A stretch of 64,000 bases of DNA from Lophius americanus (lineage: Eukaryota; Chordata; Actinopteri; Lophiiformes; Lophiidae). This document shows positions 35,101 through 47,181 of the stretch, one piece after another. The translations under genes were made by a program, and so were the position numbers. Position 1 is the stretch's first letter. Each line of letters starts with the position of its first letter. The stretch is taken from positions 178,501-242,500 of the forward strand of contig JBBDHG010000161.1 of assembly GCA_037951165.1 (NCBI GenBank), in the 5' to 3' direction. Under the pieces are notes generated by a model, which saw only the letters and a list, made by a program, of their open reading frames with translations, searched no databases and was not told the origin of the DNA.

Positions 35101-37439
35101 AAGAAAGTCGATCTTGATCTTGATCCTGATCTCTCCTGTTCCAAATTGAGGTAGTTTTTGGCAATTTATCTGTCATGTTCATAAAAACATTGACTTTGAG
35201 GTTTACTACCTGAATGGACTGTAGCTATACAGCGTCCTGCTCAACCACTCAAGGCACTGCACAACACAAACAAGCATTTAACCCATACTCATACAGCGAC
35301 CTCACACCATTGGAGCAGAATGGGTTTCATTGTCTGCTCAAAATCTATGTTTAGTAAATAATTACATTAAAAAGTTCAATGTACATGTTTATTATAAGAA
35401 TGACACCTTAAACTGAACAGTTCTCCTGTGATGCAGCATATTTCCATTAAAAAAACTGCTACGACAAGATAACACGTTACTTCTACAATTCAGAACTAGC
35501 CAACTGTCAGAACAGCAGCTGATGGTTTACCATCCAATAGTAACACATCAGTTACTGTTCTGTATCAGGGCGGTCCAGAACATAAAGACCTGTGCTAACA
35601 GCCACAGAAAAAACAGCTGGTCCCTTAGTCTCCGGTACATCATCATTTATTTGTAGGAGAACAGAGGAGGTGGTTCTCCAGAGGATGTAGTGGATGAAAA
35701 TCCCTGCAGAAATTATCCATAGACCCGGTTCTCTGAGCAAAGCATGAAATAATCATGGGTCGACTCGGGTCCAACTACAACTATTATGTTTTGCCAACAC
35801 AAATCATCTATTTAGGCCAAATTTACAAAATAAACTTAATAAAGCTTAATAGTTGATTAATCATTCTATTAAATATTTTTTGTTCAATTTACCTAAAAAA
35901 TGTATTTAGACAACAAGAACAACAAGAGAGACATTACTTTTTGGATGCAAATTTACATGGAAAATGTATTTCTTGAGCCAGAATAGATTTTTAATTAAGT
36001 TGTTGAACATATTCCTTTCAAAATAAAACATTTTATTTCTGTACAGAAAATTCCACCGCACTCTCAGGAATCGACACAAACGTAATGCAATAGGATTTAG
36101 GTCACTATAGCATGTCCATGTCAGTTTGAATACCATGACTTATTTCATAAATATGATTTTTTTTTTATTGCAGATTTGTGCAATCCTTTAGATTCAGAGG
36201 ACTGATATGTTCACAATAGATCTTGGCAGAGGTTACAGGATCAGTAATTACTCTGTTGTCGGAAGGTGAGAACTGAAGATTTTAAGAGTTGAACAAGATA
36301 TCAAGTTATATTTTTTCTGCTCCACTGAATCTTGCAGATAAAATGTAAAATGAGGCTGATGCTGAATCTGTCTTAGTCATGCTCCAGCAATGCTCCATCT
36401 ATAAGTCCAAAAATGAATGAATTAACTGTGCAAAAGCGGACATGTTGTTATGTTCTGTGACTGTATTTATTGTCAGCTATAAGGCATTGTCTTAAACGGA
36501 GACATTATCTCAGACAGATTTGAACCGCTGCTGCTCCAGCCAACACCTGAAAACCATCCATCACCTCTAGGCTGATGGGGCACCACAGGCCGTCCTGTTG
36601 CTGCCACTCAGACGAGGCAGCGCTCACGCAACAGCCAGGAGAATAACTGTTGTGCACCAAAAGTGGCACATTGACGAATGATTGGACCAGAGCCCAAGCT
36701 GAGCTGCAGGCTACTGAGCTCTCTACCACCAAAAGTCTGACCTCCAAACAACAGAGAATATTTTGTTCGCAGTTTTTCAGCAAAATTGGCAAAGGTACTA
36801 ACATTCTTTAACCCGGCAGTTTGAACATTTCTTAAAAGTAGTGGTGCTGAATCAACCTAAATTGTATAAGGTATAAGTAAAAAAGTACTTGAAGGATATT
36901 TTTACCAGTAATTTTTGTATATATTTGAATCTAGTGTCATATCAATGAAATATTAATATAATATGAATCAAATGGATTTAGAAACTATATCCCCCCAAGT
37001 TTTACTTTAGTTCTATTTCTGTCATTCACAGATTAATATATTCAGCCTAAATAAACAATTATGTTGAAGTTTGGGTAAAAATCACTAGAAAGAAATGTTC
37101 TTTTTCATTCTTTTTGATTTTTTTTTTTTTGTACATGTTTCAAGACTATTTCATTTTTAACATGATACTTAATTGATCTTAAATATTATCAATCCCATCT
37201 CTATCCATCTCTTCTTGCTTCTCTGTATGTGTCTGTACGGAGGCAACCCTCAGACAACTGCAGCTCCTGGTGCAGCTCTACACCTAAGCCTCATCTTCTT
37301 ATCAAAGTTTCTACCCTGGTTCTCCTATGACTCATCGCCAGATTATACTGTCACTTTAACTGGTAGCTATCGGCTCTGCAAAACAGATATTCTTGTAAAC
37401 CTATTTTTCTCCGTAAGGTGAATGAAATGGTAATTTTTC
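32129..37439. other. Long unique non-coding stretch
   Basis: No clear element over 5.3 kb. It contains a short CA tract (32617-32640), a purine-rich band (33220-33490) that gives Ser/Pro-rich minus frames, a possible LTR retroelement scrap (33940-34122), and 'ctttgggacaagaaagtcga', 'tcttgatcttgatcctgatc' (35092-35131), which looks like a LINE-tail ladder. 36505-36804 minus is a 99-codon frame without known domain. 34868-34880 has a TATA-like 'tattataaaag' with no gene behind it. Confidence 0.35.
33940..34122 (-). pseudogene. Possible LTR retroelement RNase H scrap
   Basis: A 60-codon minus frame contains KLHTEGNNPADSLSRP. A conserved 'G..N..AD.LSR' motif sits at the end of RNase H in Gypsy-type and related retroelements. 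Nothing else of RT, RNase H or integrase was found on either side, so this may be chance. Confidence 0.22.
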
Positions 37440-37680
37440 TTGTGGTTGGGAGTGCATCCTGGATCACCTCTCCTTGCCCTGACTACTCTGAACTTGTCCC
37501 CCGCCTCAGCTGGATCCTGCCACCTGCTGCCAGCCACCAACCTTCATTTGCTCAACAGGAATTTATACAATAAATGTCCTTTTTTTCAATCTCTCTATCT
37601 GGTCCTGGCTCCAAATTACAAATGCAGCCTTAACAGTGCTTTACATCTCTTGCCGTAATTGTGCCCTGTGTCGTGCATGA
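37440..37680 (+). repeat. Possible LTR 3' portion
   Basis: C/T-rich 'gatcctgccacctgctgcca' followed by 'caataaatgtcc' and a pyrimidine-rich end 'caatctctctatctggtcct'. This resembles the polyadenylation-site end of fish Gypsy LTRs. No partner LTR or internal domain was found. Confidence 0.3.
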
Positions 37681-39137
37681 TATGCATTGATGGATACATC
37701 AAGCGGTAGTCCTTGTTTTCTCGCTGTCCCTTCCATAAAGCCGTCTTGATGTCAGGAAACATGCTATGATATAGAATGAAAGTAATCTTCTCAAGTAATG
37801 AGTATAGAGTATAAACACGGATATTTATGTGGAAATGCAGGGAGTATATGTTAAAAAGAAAAATAATCTCTTAATACTCATATAAAGTTCAGGTACTTGA
37901 AAACTCTACTAATGCACAGTTACAAAGTATTTGAACTTCATAACGTTACGACTGCTTTTCAGTACATAGCATTTAGCTGGCGATTGACCCACCAGTAATT
38001 CACAAATCATTTGAGACAATCATGAAATGTAAACATAATATAATCGTTCTGACAAATATTCCGTAATGCTAATAATTTTTCATTACGGCATTCAGGAATG
38101 CGAGCCTACAATCAGTCAAATTCATGAGCTTCTCCGTTAAGTAGTCCGTCTCGTATCCCTGTATGGTATACAGCATTTATGACCGTGGTGCTCATTTAGT
38201 GTCAGTACACACAGTATCACATCCATTGCCTAGCTAGGAGTATTATCAGCCACAGATGGCTCCCTATTATGTTCCACACACAACATATAAATGAGAATAT
38301 TAGCCGGGGCTAATGCGTACATTGTTTGTGAGAATGGCTGTAATTGTTTGTGCGGAGTAATAATGACAATTGCTTGTTTAAGAGAATGGGTGTTGCAGTA
38401 GCTGCAGCTATGACTGTCTATCTGTGTCAACGTACGGTCCCGGCCACACAAGTCATACCAGAAAATCATTCTAGAAAATCATTCAGGCTGCTCTTAGATG
38501 CATATAATGACGACACACAGTTAACAGCATGTTTGTCCATGTTGGGAGAAGGCTCCATCCTCGAGCCATTATTCTAAGTGAAAAGGATTATGAGGAGGAG
38601 TTTTTCCCTACTTGAAGGACAAAGGGACCTCCTCAGAGGTAGTTTTTTGTGGTTTTGGGCTGCATAAATTCAACTCACTTGACTTGAAATGGATTTCTGC
38701 AAAGAAAAATTACAGCATTGAATTCATGAATACAAACAGGAATATTAGAATGTTCTTCACTAATGGGAATTCAGGGTTCTGGTATCAGTTAATGTTTGCT
38801 TTGTCATCTTCCAGATATGACTTTATTTATTCAGAGTACTAACCCAGATGAGAGTAAGTCTATTACAACAGGACATATTAACGTGAAGAAAAGAAATTCA
38901 CTCAGAGAGGCCAAACCTCCGCCAAGGTACGACAGTAACTTCTGTAGACATTATTGTGATCAGATTCAATAAGAAAACTTTATTCACGACAATTTCATAC
39001 CGATTGCTCCATTAATTTGTGTCTTATACAATTATTCATCTCCAAACGTCTTATATTTTCTTTTCACCTTATTTTAAATACTGAGACACACTTAACATAT
39101 TCACAATTTAATCACCTTATAGTTATATATATATATA
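37681..39137. other. Mostly unique; LINE-tail-like scrap at 38575-38680
   Basis: 38575-38680 ('gaggaggagtttttccctac', 'ttgggctgcataaattcaac') resembles the 3' tail of the 'sequence-tagged' L2-like fish repeat. The remainder shows nothing recognisable. Confidence 0.35.
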
Positions 39138-39146
39138 TATATTTTA

Positions 39147-39204
<58 letters not shown>

Positions 39205-39213
39205 TAAAATATA
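39138..39213. repeat. Perfect 76-bp AT palindrome around (TA)25
   Basis: A (TA)25 core (39151-39200) is flanked by 'attttattca' (39141-39150) and its exact inverse 'tgaataaaat' (39201-39210), and three more paired bases extend it to 39138 and 39213. A separate (AT)n tract precedes it at 39123-39140. Confidence 0.95.
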
Positions 39214-39319
39214 AAGATGCTTTTTGAAATAGTTTTTGATAAATGTCTGTAAAACAGTGTTTTTTTTGTAAAAATAATTTTAAAAAAGTTCCTTGTGTCT
39301 GTCAAAAATTAAATAGTAG

Positions 39320-39645
39320 AGTATAATAAACATGCACTAGAGAGATATCCTCAAGTTAGTTAATGTGCAACAAATTTTGACTAAATTGGATCAACGGTTA
39401 AGAAGTTATGTCCAAAGAACTGTGTTCTTCATAACATGCTGGCCCGAGTTTGTTTAATATGATTTTAAAGAGAGAAATTTGATATTTACAAGCTAGATCT
39501 CCTTGGGTCAATTCTTATACACCAAATCTGGACAAAACTGGACAAAAAGTTGAGAAATTATGGCCCGAAAATTTTTAGAGATAAATATTCCCCTAGTGGT
39601 GGAAGTGTGCAATTGAAATGTTCTCACAATCAGTTCCCTGTCTTT
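39320..39645 (+). repeat. Family A MITE-like repeat, core only
   Basis: 'ttttgactaaattggatcaa', 'cggttaagaagttatgtcc', 'acaagctagatctccttggg', 'caccaaatctggacaaaact', 'ttgagaaattatggcccgaa', 'ttcccctagtggtgga'. The ends are lost. Confidence 0.7.
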
Positions 39646-41935
39646 TTGGGATACATTACCTTTTGTGTTTTTTTTTTGTTTTTTTGCATGATGCTGATAT
39701 TGGGTTGATGTTTCATCTCTAAGTATTTTGTAAAATGTGTGGGGAACTACATAGTCTCAGTTGTGTTTGTTCATTTGAATTATGTTAAAATATGTGTGAG
39801 CAAGAGTTTCAGATGTCTAACAGGGTTGGGAAGTTTTTCAGTTTATAAAAGCTGGTCAAAAGAGAAGCAATCCATTAAATGTACGGAGTAGTATTTAAGC
39901 CATGCAAACAAGATCCTCCATGAATCAATTTGTCTGAAGTAGTTTCGTCGGAAGTGGCCTTTGGGTTATCTGTTGCCCACAAACAATGAATTTAAGGTGT
40001 TTTCAAAGGTAGCATTATGTTATCTGAAGAATACGTTCCCTTTACGGCTGGAGTTGTAGACTGTTTAAAAGAGGTCTTTCGGCCAGTTTACTGAAGAAGG
40101 TACAGCTTGTTATTTAGTCCATCACTGTTATAGATAATGCTGTGTAGCTCTCCCAAGAGCTGCATAGCATTATCTCAAAAACATTAGGCATCTCCTTTAT
40201 CTTCACAATCTACTTTTTCTGGTTTCTGAAAAGTCTCGTTTTTTTTTTTCTTTTCCTCATCATTCTCCTCTGAGCCCCAGTCTTGTGCCGTTTGGAATAA
40301 CAAATCCAATATTGATGAGTAGCCTCTTCCAGAAATCCGATACAGAATTAAGATGTCCTCCACTTTCATGTAACAGTTTACCGAGTCAAGAGTTCTAACC
40401 TGGTACGTATTGTTGTTTCCAGGTAATATTCCTCGCACTATTCAAACACACCGATGAGGAACAGGCTGACTGAGAGGTTCTGGTGTTTTTCACCTCATTT
40501 CAGGCCAAAGGCGGGCTGTAGATTTTCAACCTGGGCCTTCAGCACTATACTTCCACAATTAAGCTGCCCTCAAATAACTTCACCATGATGCGATGGTTAC
40601 AGGCTGCTGTCAGTATACACAACCAAATACATAAAATCTATCAGACTCACCAAAGTTGTTCATCATTTGAAGACCATCCATCCTCCGTTCTTTGTTTAAA
40701 AAGGAAATCTGATGAAAAAAAAGCTCTACTCACTACACTCTACTGAAGACATGAAGACCAGAGACAAAATTATTACACATATGGGTGAGATGTTCTTTCT
40801 AATTAAAATGTCAAATGTGAGAAGAAAAGTGGCTGGATAATAACGTTAACCTTTTCCTATGATTTGTTATTTTCGGTATGTTCCTTTATAGCTCTTATCC
40901 TCTTACCTCATTTTGTGACAAGCCTCCATTGTAAGAAGTTGGGTTTAATTTCAATTTCTGGCCTCGAGAGACTTTATTAGACAGGATATCCTTGACTACA
41001 GCACCTTGGGTAATCACGGAGGAATGCATGACTGTTGGTCTAATTAATTTGAAGCCATATCAATGTCATAGTCTGCAATTTTTTTATGCCTCAACTGGAA
41101 TTTAACTAGATACAGGATACTCCTTTACATCTCGGAGACTCAAAACTGAGTTATGTTTGAATTTCATCTTGAATATGAGAATCATGACTTCCAGTGTCGC
41201 AATTTAATGAGGTGGTCTGTTCCAACAAAACTTACGGTGAAACAGAACAAGCGGAGGAGTAATTGTGGAAAATTAAAGTTGTGCTCGCTGTTCTGTGTGA
41301 TACGTGCTGTACTAAAATGTATGTAATTACCGTAATAACCCAGTGACATCCGGCCCGATGCAGCCTGTTGGGCAGCACTGGTTTGGTTGCACAACCCTCA
41401 CACCATAGTGATTGAGGTTGACGTCAGAACGCAAGAGCTCACAGCTCAGGCCATGTCTGGATAACACGCACACACACAAACACATGATCCCACCATAGAG
41501 AGGAGATGTTTATCCTCCATTCCCTGGTCCTGTGCGCTGGACTTATGTAAGCCATGTCAATTGTATTGGTGTAGTGCAAAATGCAACAAAAAGTCAATTG
41601 AAGGCTCTTTCCAAAGGAAGCAGGATTGTATTCTTTACTCTACGTTCATCCAGATCTCATACACTCCAGTAAGGAGATGGTGTCAGAGACAAGCTTGAAA
41701 AAATACATGCCCTGGGTAACCTGCAGAGGACAGAGGCAGGAGCAAAACATTCAAAACTTGCCAAATGCACTTTTGTAGTTTTGTCATAGCCCGGGTAACG
41801 GATGCAGGAGTGTATTTGTTGATGGATGGGTCGTATCTCCTTCTTCCAGACAGCTGGTCTGCAGGGTCAGTGTCAGCACCGGAAAGGCCAATGGTCAACA
41901 CACAATTTAGCCTGTATTTGAAGTTACCATTCCAA
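39646..41935. other. Unique non-coding stretch
   Basis: No gene or element recognised. The 84-codon minus frame 40184-40438 is Lys/Glu-rich at its end but has no family match. Confidence 0.4.
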
Positions 41936-41936
41936 C

Positions 41937-41938
41937 TG

Positions 41939-41972
<34 letters not shown>

Positions 41973-41973
41973 C

Positions 41974-42028
<55 letters not shown>

Positions 42029-42045
42029 CGTGTGTGTGTGTGTGT
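41937..42045. repeat. (TG)n microsatellite, ~110 bp
   Basis: TG alternation with four short interruptions ('tttg', 'cgtgcg', 'ttcg'). The 134- and 85-codon VCVC frames through it are artefacts. Confidence 0.98.
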
Positions 42046-42997
42046 CAGTAAACATTCAGGCTGCTGCCCTGTCTCTGACCGGGGTTCCTCAGGTGGTGGA
42101 TTTCAGGCCACTCTCTCCCTTCCCATCTGCCCCGGCAATGCCGCTGCATCCCTCGGCTTTCCGCTCTGACAGGCGGACTGGCCACAGTGATGGATGACTG
42201 TGCGCTCAGTTTCAGTGTCAGAGTACCGCACCTCTGTTACGGACTGTGTTGGTCCCTGTCAAAGACTTCCTGTCGGGTCAGCTATACTCTGTCTCTCGGC
42301 TTCCCTCGTCTTTTTATTCACTTCCTTATCTTCATCTGCAGTTCTCTCATCTGTCCTCTATTTGGTAAAACATTTTCACAGATGGGAGTTAAGTTTGAAC
42401 AGAGTGTCGATTTCCCAGAAACATGACGTCAAGCGTTATTTTTGAAGTATTGCCGAACAAAGACAGTGATGGAATATGATTTCTGAAAGCACTCACAATT
42501 TATGTTCTTTTACAAAAAGTATGTATTACTGCTATTTCTTTTTAAGGATCTTTTGATAACTCAGTCCAAATACAAGATCCCACATTTTCTTAAACTCCGC
42601 GCTACACATGCATACACAATCAGCGTTTATCTTTCCCCCTTTCCAGCAAGGTAGCTTAAAAAAAACTGGTGCCTAATTTAGACTGGTTCTTTGATGTCAC
42701 CCAGGAAAAGTGATGGTAGAGATAATCCATCTAGGAGCTGGATTATCATTACCAACATAAACACCCACTTTAAAAACAAACAGCATCTAAAATAGTGTGG
42801 ATATAAAACAAATTATTTATTACCCTAAATGCTTCATGCAGCGGTACTATACTGTATATCTGGAGGTATATATTCATCTGGCTTTGGAACATGTCAGGAT
42901 GAGCTGGACAGTGTTGCTGGGGAGAGGGATGCCTGCATTCCATGATTTATTCAGCTTTTATGTTTTCAACACATGGTTGAAACCTAATCATTAGATG
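42046..42997. other. Non-coding stretch
   Basis: 42050-42330 is fairly GC-rich with overlapping 79-85-codon frames in two phases and no domain. The rest is AT-rich and unique. Confidence 0.4.
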
Positions 42998-43235
42998 AGT
43001 GATCTCTGAGGTGGCTGTAGCTCAGTGGCTAGAGCCTCCGTCACCCAATCCCAATCGATAGCTGGTTCCAGCTGGTTTACATATCGTAGGGGTTCTTGAG
43101 CAAGACCCTGAAACCCTAGCTCCCCGGGCGCTTCAAAGGGGCTACCCACTGTTTCCTCCGGGATGGGTCTTATGCAAAGAAATAATTTCACTATGTTGTG
43201 ATCAATAAAGGATTTCTTCTTCTTTTTCTTTCCCA
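42998..43235 (+). mobile_element. tRNA-derived SINE with LINE-like tail
   Basis: Head 'gtggctgtagctcagtggct', 'agagcc' is a clear A box. 'ctggttccagctgg' marks a degraded B box about 45 bp on. The body has 'cttgagcaagaccctgaaac', 'cctagctccccgggcg', shared with the minus-strand copy at 60956-61083. It ends 'gatcaataaaggatttcttc', a LINE-type 3' end, showing the partner LINE used for mobilisation. It is not a functional tRNA gene: there is no acceptor-stem pairing and the length is far beyond 76 nt. Confidence 0.8.
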
Positions 43236-43313
43236 AATGTTATTATTATTTTAGGTAGTACAGACAGAGTGCTATCTTGTCTCCCTCCATTCCTGATCAA
43301 ATGGTTCTGATGC

Positions 43314-43479
43314 TTCGTTTTGTTTCGTTATCCTTCGCTTATCCGGGTCTGGGTCGAGGGGGCAGCAGTTTAAGCAGGGAAGAACAGACTTTCCTCTCCC
43401 CGGCCACATCCCATAACTCCTCTAGGAGGATTCCGAGGCTTTCCCACGCCAGCCGGGAGTTGTTATCTCTCCAGCTGGT
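43314..43479 (-). mobile_element. GC-rich fish LINE, 3' end, minus strand, with target duplication
   Basis: Minus-strand translation reads SRLAWESLGILLEELWDVAG, ERKVCSSLLKLLPPRPRPG, the same C-terminus as the LINE at 61633-63449 (SRLAWERLGILLEEL). 5'-truncated to ~166 bp. Flanked by 'ggttctgatgc' (43303-43313) and 'ggttctgttgc' (43480-43490), a likely 11-bp target duplication with one mismatch. Confidence 0.85.
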
Positions 43480-44375
43480 GGTTCTGTTGCAAAAAACAAA
43501 AACAATCTTTTTATTGGACATCGCATTGATGGAAAATCTAAGTGAGGTAGAATGTTGGTTTGCGTTACCTCTATTTCACCACCGAGGAGTTTTGAATGCA
43601 TTCTCCTGGACATCCTTTGGTCTTCGGTAGCTACTGTCTCCCATCTGCATAGAGCACTAACCTGGAGGAACTCGCAAAATGTATATCTTGTCATATTAAC
43701 TCAGAGTCGATTATTTTGGCTGATTTAAATTTGGACTGGCTCTCAAAAATATCTGTCACACTGAAAGAAATATGTTTGGAACTTAATCTGCATTAGTAAA
43801 TAAGAACCCTAAATGCCAAAACAAATCCGATCCTCTCAAATCAACCATGATATACCTCATATTAACAAACAGTCCAATTAGATACTCTATAATCGGGGGG
43901 TTTTGGCACTTTCATGGAACTTTAAACAATGGTGTAAATAACTGTGCAACCTATAAAATGTCTGAATTAAAAATCCTTCCCATTCCTGGTTTTCTAAAAA
44001 TCTACAGTCTAGTTTGCACACATTTAAGATCTCTTTTTTTGACTATAAACTTGTTTTGAATTTTGTTTGAACTAGATACCAGACTCACGCTTAGGCATAT
44101 GGAAAAACTCAAGCAGATGGTCAAAGTAAGATTATTGTATAGAAACATATAATGTTGTTCTTCTGCTACTTGAAAAAGACCATAGTACAATCTATCTACA
44201 GTTTTGCTGGTTATTGAGTATAAAACATATACATGTGTATAAACTAGATGTGTTTTAATGGCACATCTAGGTAAAAATTCATAAAAATAGGTAAAAGGCC
44301 AAATAGTTTCAACCAACAATGAGTTTTCCTCATATCTTGACTGGAAAAGGATGCCTGGAATAATAATGTATTTTA
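43480..44375. other. Unique non-coding stretch
   Basis: AT-rich; frames up to 105 codons (44002-44319 minus) show no domain. Confidence 0.4.
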
Positions 44376-44813
44376 TATCCCCAAAAAGTCGGTACGTTAT
44401 GGAAATGTCATTCTTGCCGGCGCGTCCTCCTCCACGGATCCTTTATGTTAATGCATAACTCAAAAACTATTTCATGGATCATTTTCAAAGTTTCTACGTT
44501 CATAGACCTTGGCGCAAGGAAAAACTGGATTGATTTTAGGAAATGTCAGTTCAGGCCATAATTTCTCAACTACCTGTCGATTCAGGTCAAATTGTTTGCC
44601 TATGAATCAACTCGAGGACATCTATGTTGTATATATCTGTTTTAATCTAATAGCTAATATTTTTTCAGCCCTTTCCAAAATATATTGTTCATCGGACATA
44701 ACTTTACATTTAATTTGAGGAGATCAATCAGGAGGAAGTGCTTGTACAACGCAGGGGGTTGGGGACTTTTCGGGGATATACCCTTTCTGTCAGGGAGGAC
44801 AGTGTAGGCCTAG
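44376..44813 (-). repeat. Family A MITE-like repeat, minus strand, both ends present
   Basis: The best copy for the ends: TATCCCCAAAAAGTC at 44376-44390 and GACTTTTCGGGGATA at 44764-44778 are inverted repeats matching at 14 of 15 bases. A further 35 bp beyond the right TIR ('ctttctgtcagggaggacag', 'tgtaggcctag') is shared with most other copies, so the right end is longer than the left. It contains 'catggatcattttcaaag', 'catagaccttggcgcaagg' and 'cacatttaatttgaggag'. Confidence 0.8.
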
Positions 44814-45884
44814 TTGTTTCTATTAATATCTTACGCACATGTCTTTCTTGAAAAAGAGATCAGATCTCAGTGAGAAATAAAGGACTTTACACTGGAAGAG
44901 AGAGAAAGAGAGTGAAAGAGAGAGAGGGAGAAAGAAAGAGGGAAGGGGTGCATAACAGATGGATTTGAAATAGAGTGGAAACTACATTGTTTGTCCTACA
45001 ATTGTACATTAGAATAGCTCTAGTGGTTTGTCCTTAGACAGCCGAGTAATCCCTCCCGACCACAAAAGCGAAAGTCAGAACACATCTGCAGCAAATTTAA
45101 CCTGCTACTTAGTTACAAAAGCACAGAGAGTGAGAGCATTTACCTGTAGTGGAGCTCACACATATGCAAGAACATGAAGTCAAATCTACAATCCTTAAAA
45201 ATGAATTCAAACTCATTGTTTACAATGTCAAAGATTACAATCTTCTATCTGTTATTTTTGAAAAATTGTTACTAACACGACCCGCTGCTCCACTGTCTGA
45301 AGATATTTGAAAACAAATCCATCCATTACAAATTGACCCAATTTACTGAAAAAACACTAAATCCCAAAAAATAACATTAACAACACCAAATCACTGATTC
45401 TGGTAAATTACAGTGGTCAGAGATAGACAGTAAACATCTGTTGCTAGTCGTCCTGGTTCAGCTGATTCAATGATTAATGTTGAAATTTAGTTTTGTTTCA
45501 GCTAAAAAATAAAGTAAAATTACTTTCATTCATTGATGTCATTGAACAGGTTTTTCTCCACTCTGCATTCATATCTGGCGAACAGTAGCCGCGAACTGAC
45601 AAGCTGGGGGTCCTATAAGTTTGAATTTATGATAAAATATCTTTATCATAAATTTGCCTTGTGTCTTTTTTAAATTTTAATATCAGTTGACACGTTTAAT
45701 TCATAACAGCCAGAGTTTGTAGAACGCATTACATGTTCAGAGACTTGTTGAAAGAGAAGAACACTCAAACAACAAAATTAATAATATTATTATTATGCAT
45801 ATTATTATTTCTTGTTATATATTTGATTGTTAATGATGATTATATATTAAATAAATTATTGTTAGGATAATATCACTGGTGTTG
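44814..45884. other. Non-coding stretch with a GA tract
   Basis: 44898-44950 is a (GA)n-like purine tract. The rest is unique AT-rich DNA, with an ATT-rich patch at about 45780-45815. Confidence 0.45.
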
Positions 45885-46448
45885 TTATGGCGATCTAGCG
45901 AAAGTTCTGTCAGAAAGAATATCCTCACAGTACGGCCACAATTACTGCTCATTCCACTCTGTTCCTCACCTTTCATACATTCTTGGTATCTATTAGCTGC
46001 TTCACGGACCGGGGTGTTATTGACATCAGCTACACCCTTTCGGGTAGCCTAATCCATCCACTCACTGTCACACCTGCATGACAGTCCTAACCTCATCATC
46101 ACTTCATCACCATCAGCTGTGGTCTTTAAATACAACTCTCTCTCCAGCCATTTAGTTCTTTCATGCTGCGTCATCCTTCTCCCTCCACCTCCCCATCTCC
46201 ACCTAGTCCTCAAAGATCCATCAACGTCATCATTCATCAGCCTCAACAGAGTCATCAGCCACCACCACCAATATCCAGACTACAGAGGGGGGATATTCCA
46301 TGCTGCTGCTCAAGGTGGACACCCTTCAATCACAAACTCCCCGAACGTTCTGAGCGCCAAAGACTTTCTAATAGACACATTATCACACATTAGCTGTTAT
46401 AAAAAATCCCTCATCTTTTCGACATCTCGTCTTCTCTGATTGAAATAT
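45885..46448 (+). repeat. Family B LTR-like repeat, near full length (~564 bp)
   Basis: Aligns end to end with 18173-18735. TATA-like 'ctttaaatacaactctctct' (about 46123), Pro/Gln-coding stretch, 'ccatgctgctgctcaaggtg', then 'agactttctaatagacacat' and the end 'cttctctgattgaaat'. The 76-codon frame 46163-46393 carries RSINVIIHQPQQSHQPPPPI, then SRLQRG. See the copy at 18173 for the LTR argument. Confidence 0.7.
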
Positions 46449-46947
46449 ATATTGAAATATATCACAAATAAAAGATAATTTTTATAAGTGAAGAAAAACA
46501 AAAAACAGTTGGATAACAACCAGCTTAGGGCACCAATTCGGATACGGACGGCCCTGAACATACATAAAACTTATTTGATTTGACATTGTTGACTCATTGT
46601 GAAATTCGTATTTATTTGGAAATATAGAATATAGTGATGGATTGAATGCAGAAAAAAATCAATAAATTAAACTTGAGGTTGGTTCTGTTATTTGTAAATA
46701 CAGGTTACTTATTGATCATAATATGATGAAACATCCTAGAAATGTTCATAATATATGTAGAAATACATGTTTTTATAAAGATTAATATCTGTATGTATCG
46801 GTAGTAATAGTGGGTAAGGCAAGGGTTGTCTGCTGAACATTAAGACGTGATAAGAATGTGGGTGAAACAGAAATGACAACCAGGAAATTTCAACCAGAAA
46901 GGCAGTGATTCGACACACTAAAGCGTAAAGATGGGATATGTGAAACA
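46449..46947. other. Unique AT-rich stretch
   Basis: Nothing recognised; the start is A/T-rich ('atatatattgaaatatatca'). Confidence 0.4.
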
Positions 46948-47181
46948 TCCATTCTTCCATTTACAGTATCTGCTTTTCATGTGCAGGGTAATGGTGGGGC
47001 TGGAGCGTATCTCAGATGACACTGGGTGGGACGAGGAATACATCCTGAGCAAGTCTCCAGTTCATCACAGGGTCAACAGACAGAGACAAACCGTTCACAA
47101 GAAAAGGTTAGAGTAACAAGTTCACCCATATTGCAGCTTGTTAGACCGTGGGAGGAAACCAGTTAACCCAAACCCAGAACT
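46948..47181 (-). repeat. Teleost composite SINE-like repeat, minus strand
   Basis: 'cagggtaatggtggggctgg', 'agcgtatctcagatgacact', 'gggtgggacgaggaatacat', 'ccagttcatcacagggtcaa', 'gaccgtgggaggaaacc' follow the minus orientation of the very common fish repeat that also lies at 48926-49170 in plus orientation. The tRNA-like head is missing. Confidence 0.75.

Noticed and set aside
36505..36804. 99-codon minus-strand Val/Ser/Leu-rich frame as an exon
   Set aside because: No recognised family, no convincing splice sites on both sides and no neighbouring exon-like segment.
41765..42197. 134- and 85-codon frames with VCVCVC runs
   Set aside because: Produced by the (TG)n microsatellite; flanks show no domain.
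42998..43075. Functional tRNA gene
   Set aside because: A and B boxes are present, but no acceptor stem pairs, the B box is degraded and a SINE body with LINE tail follows.
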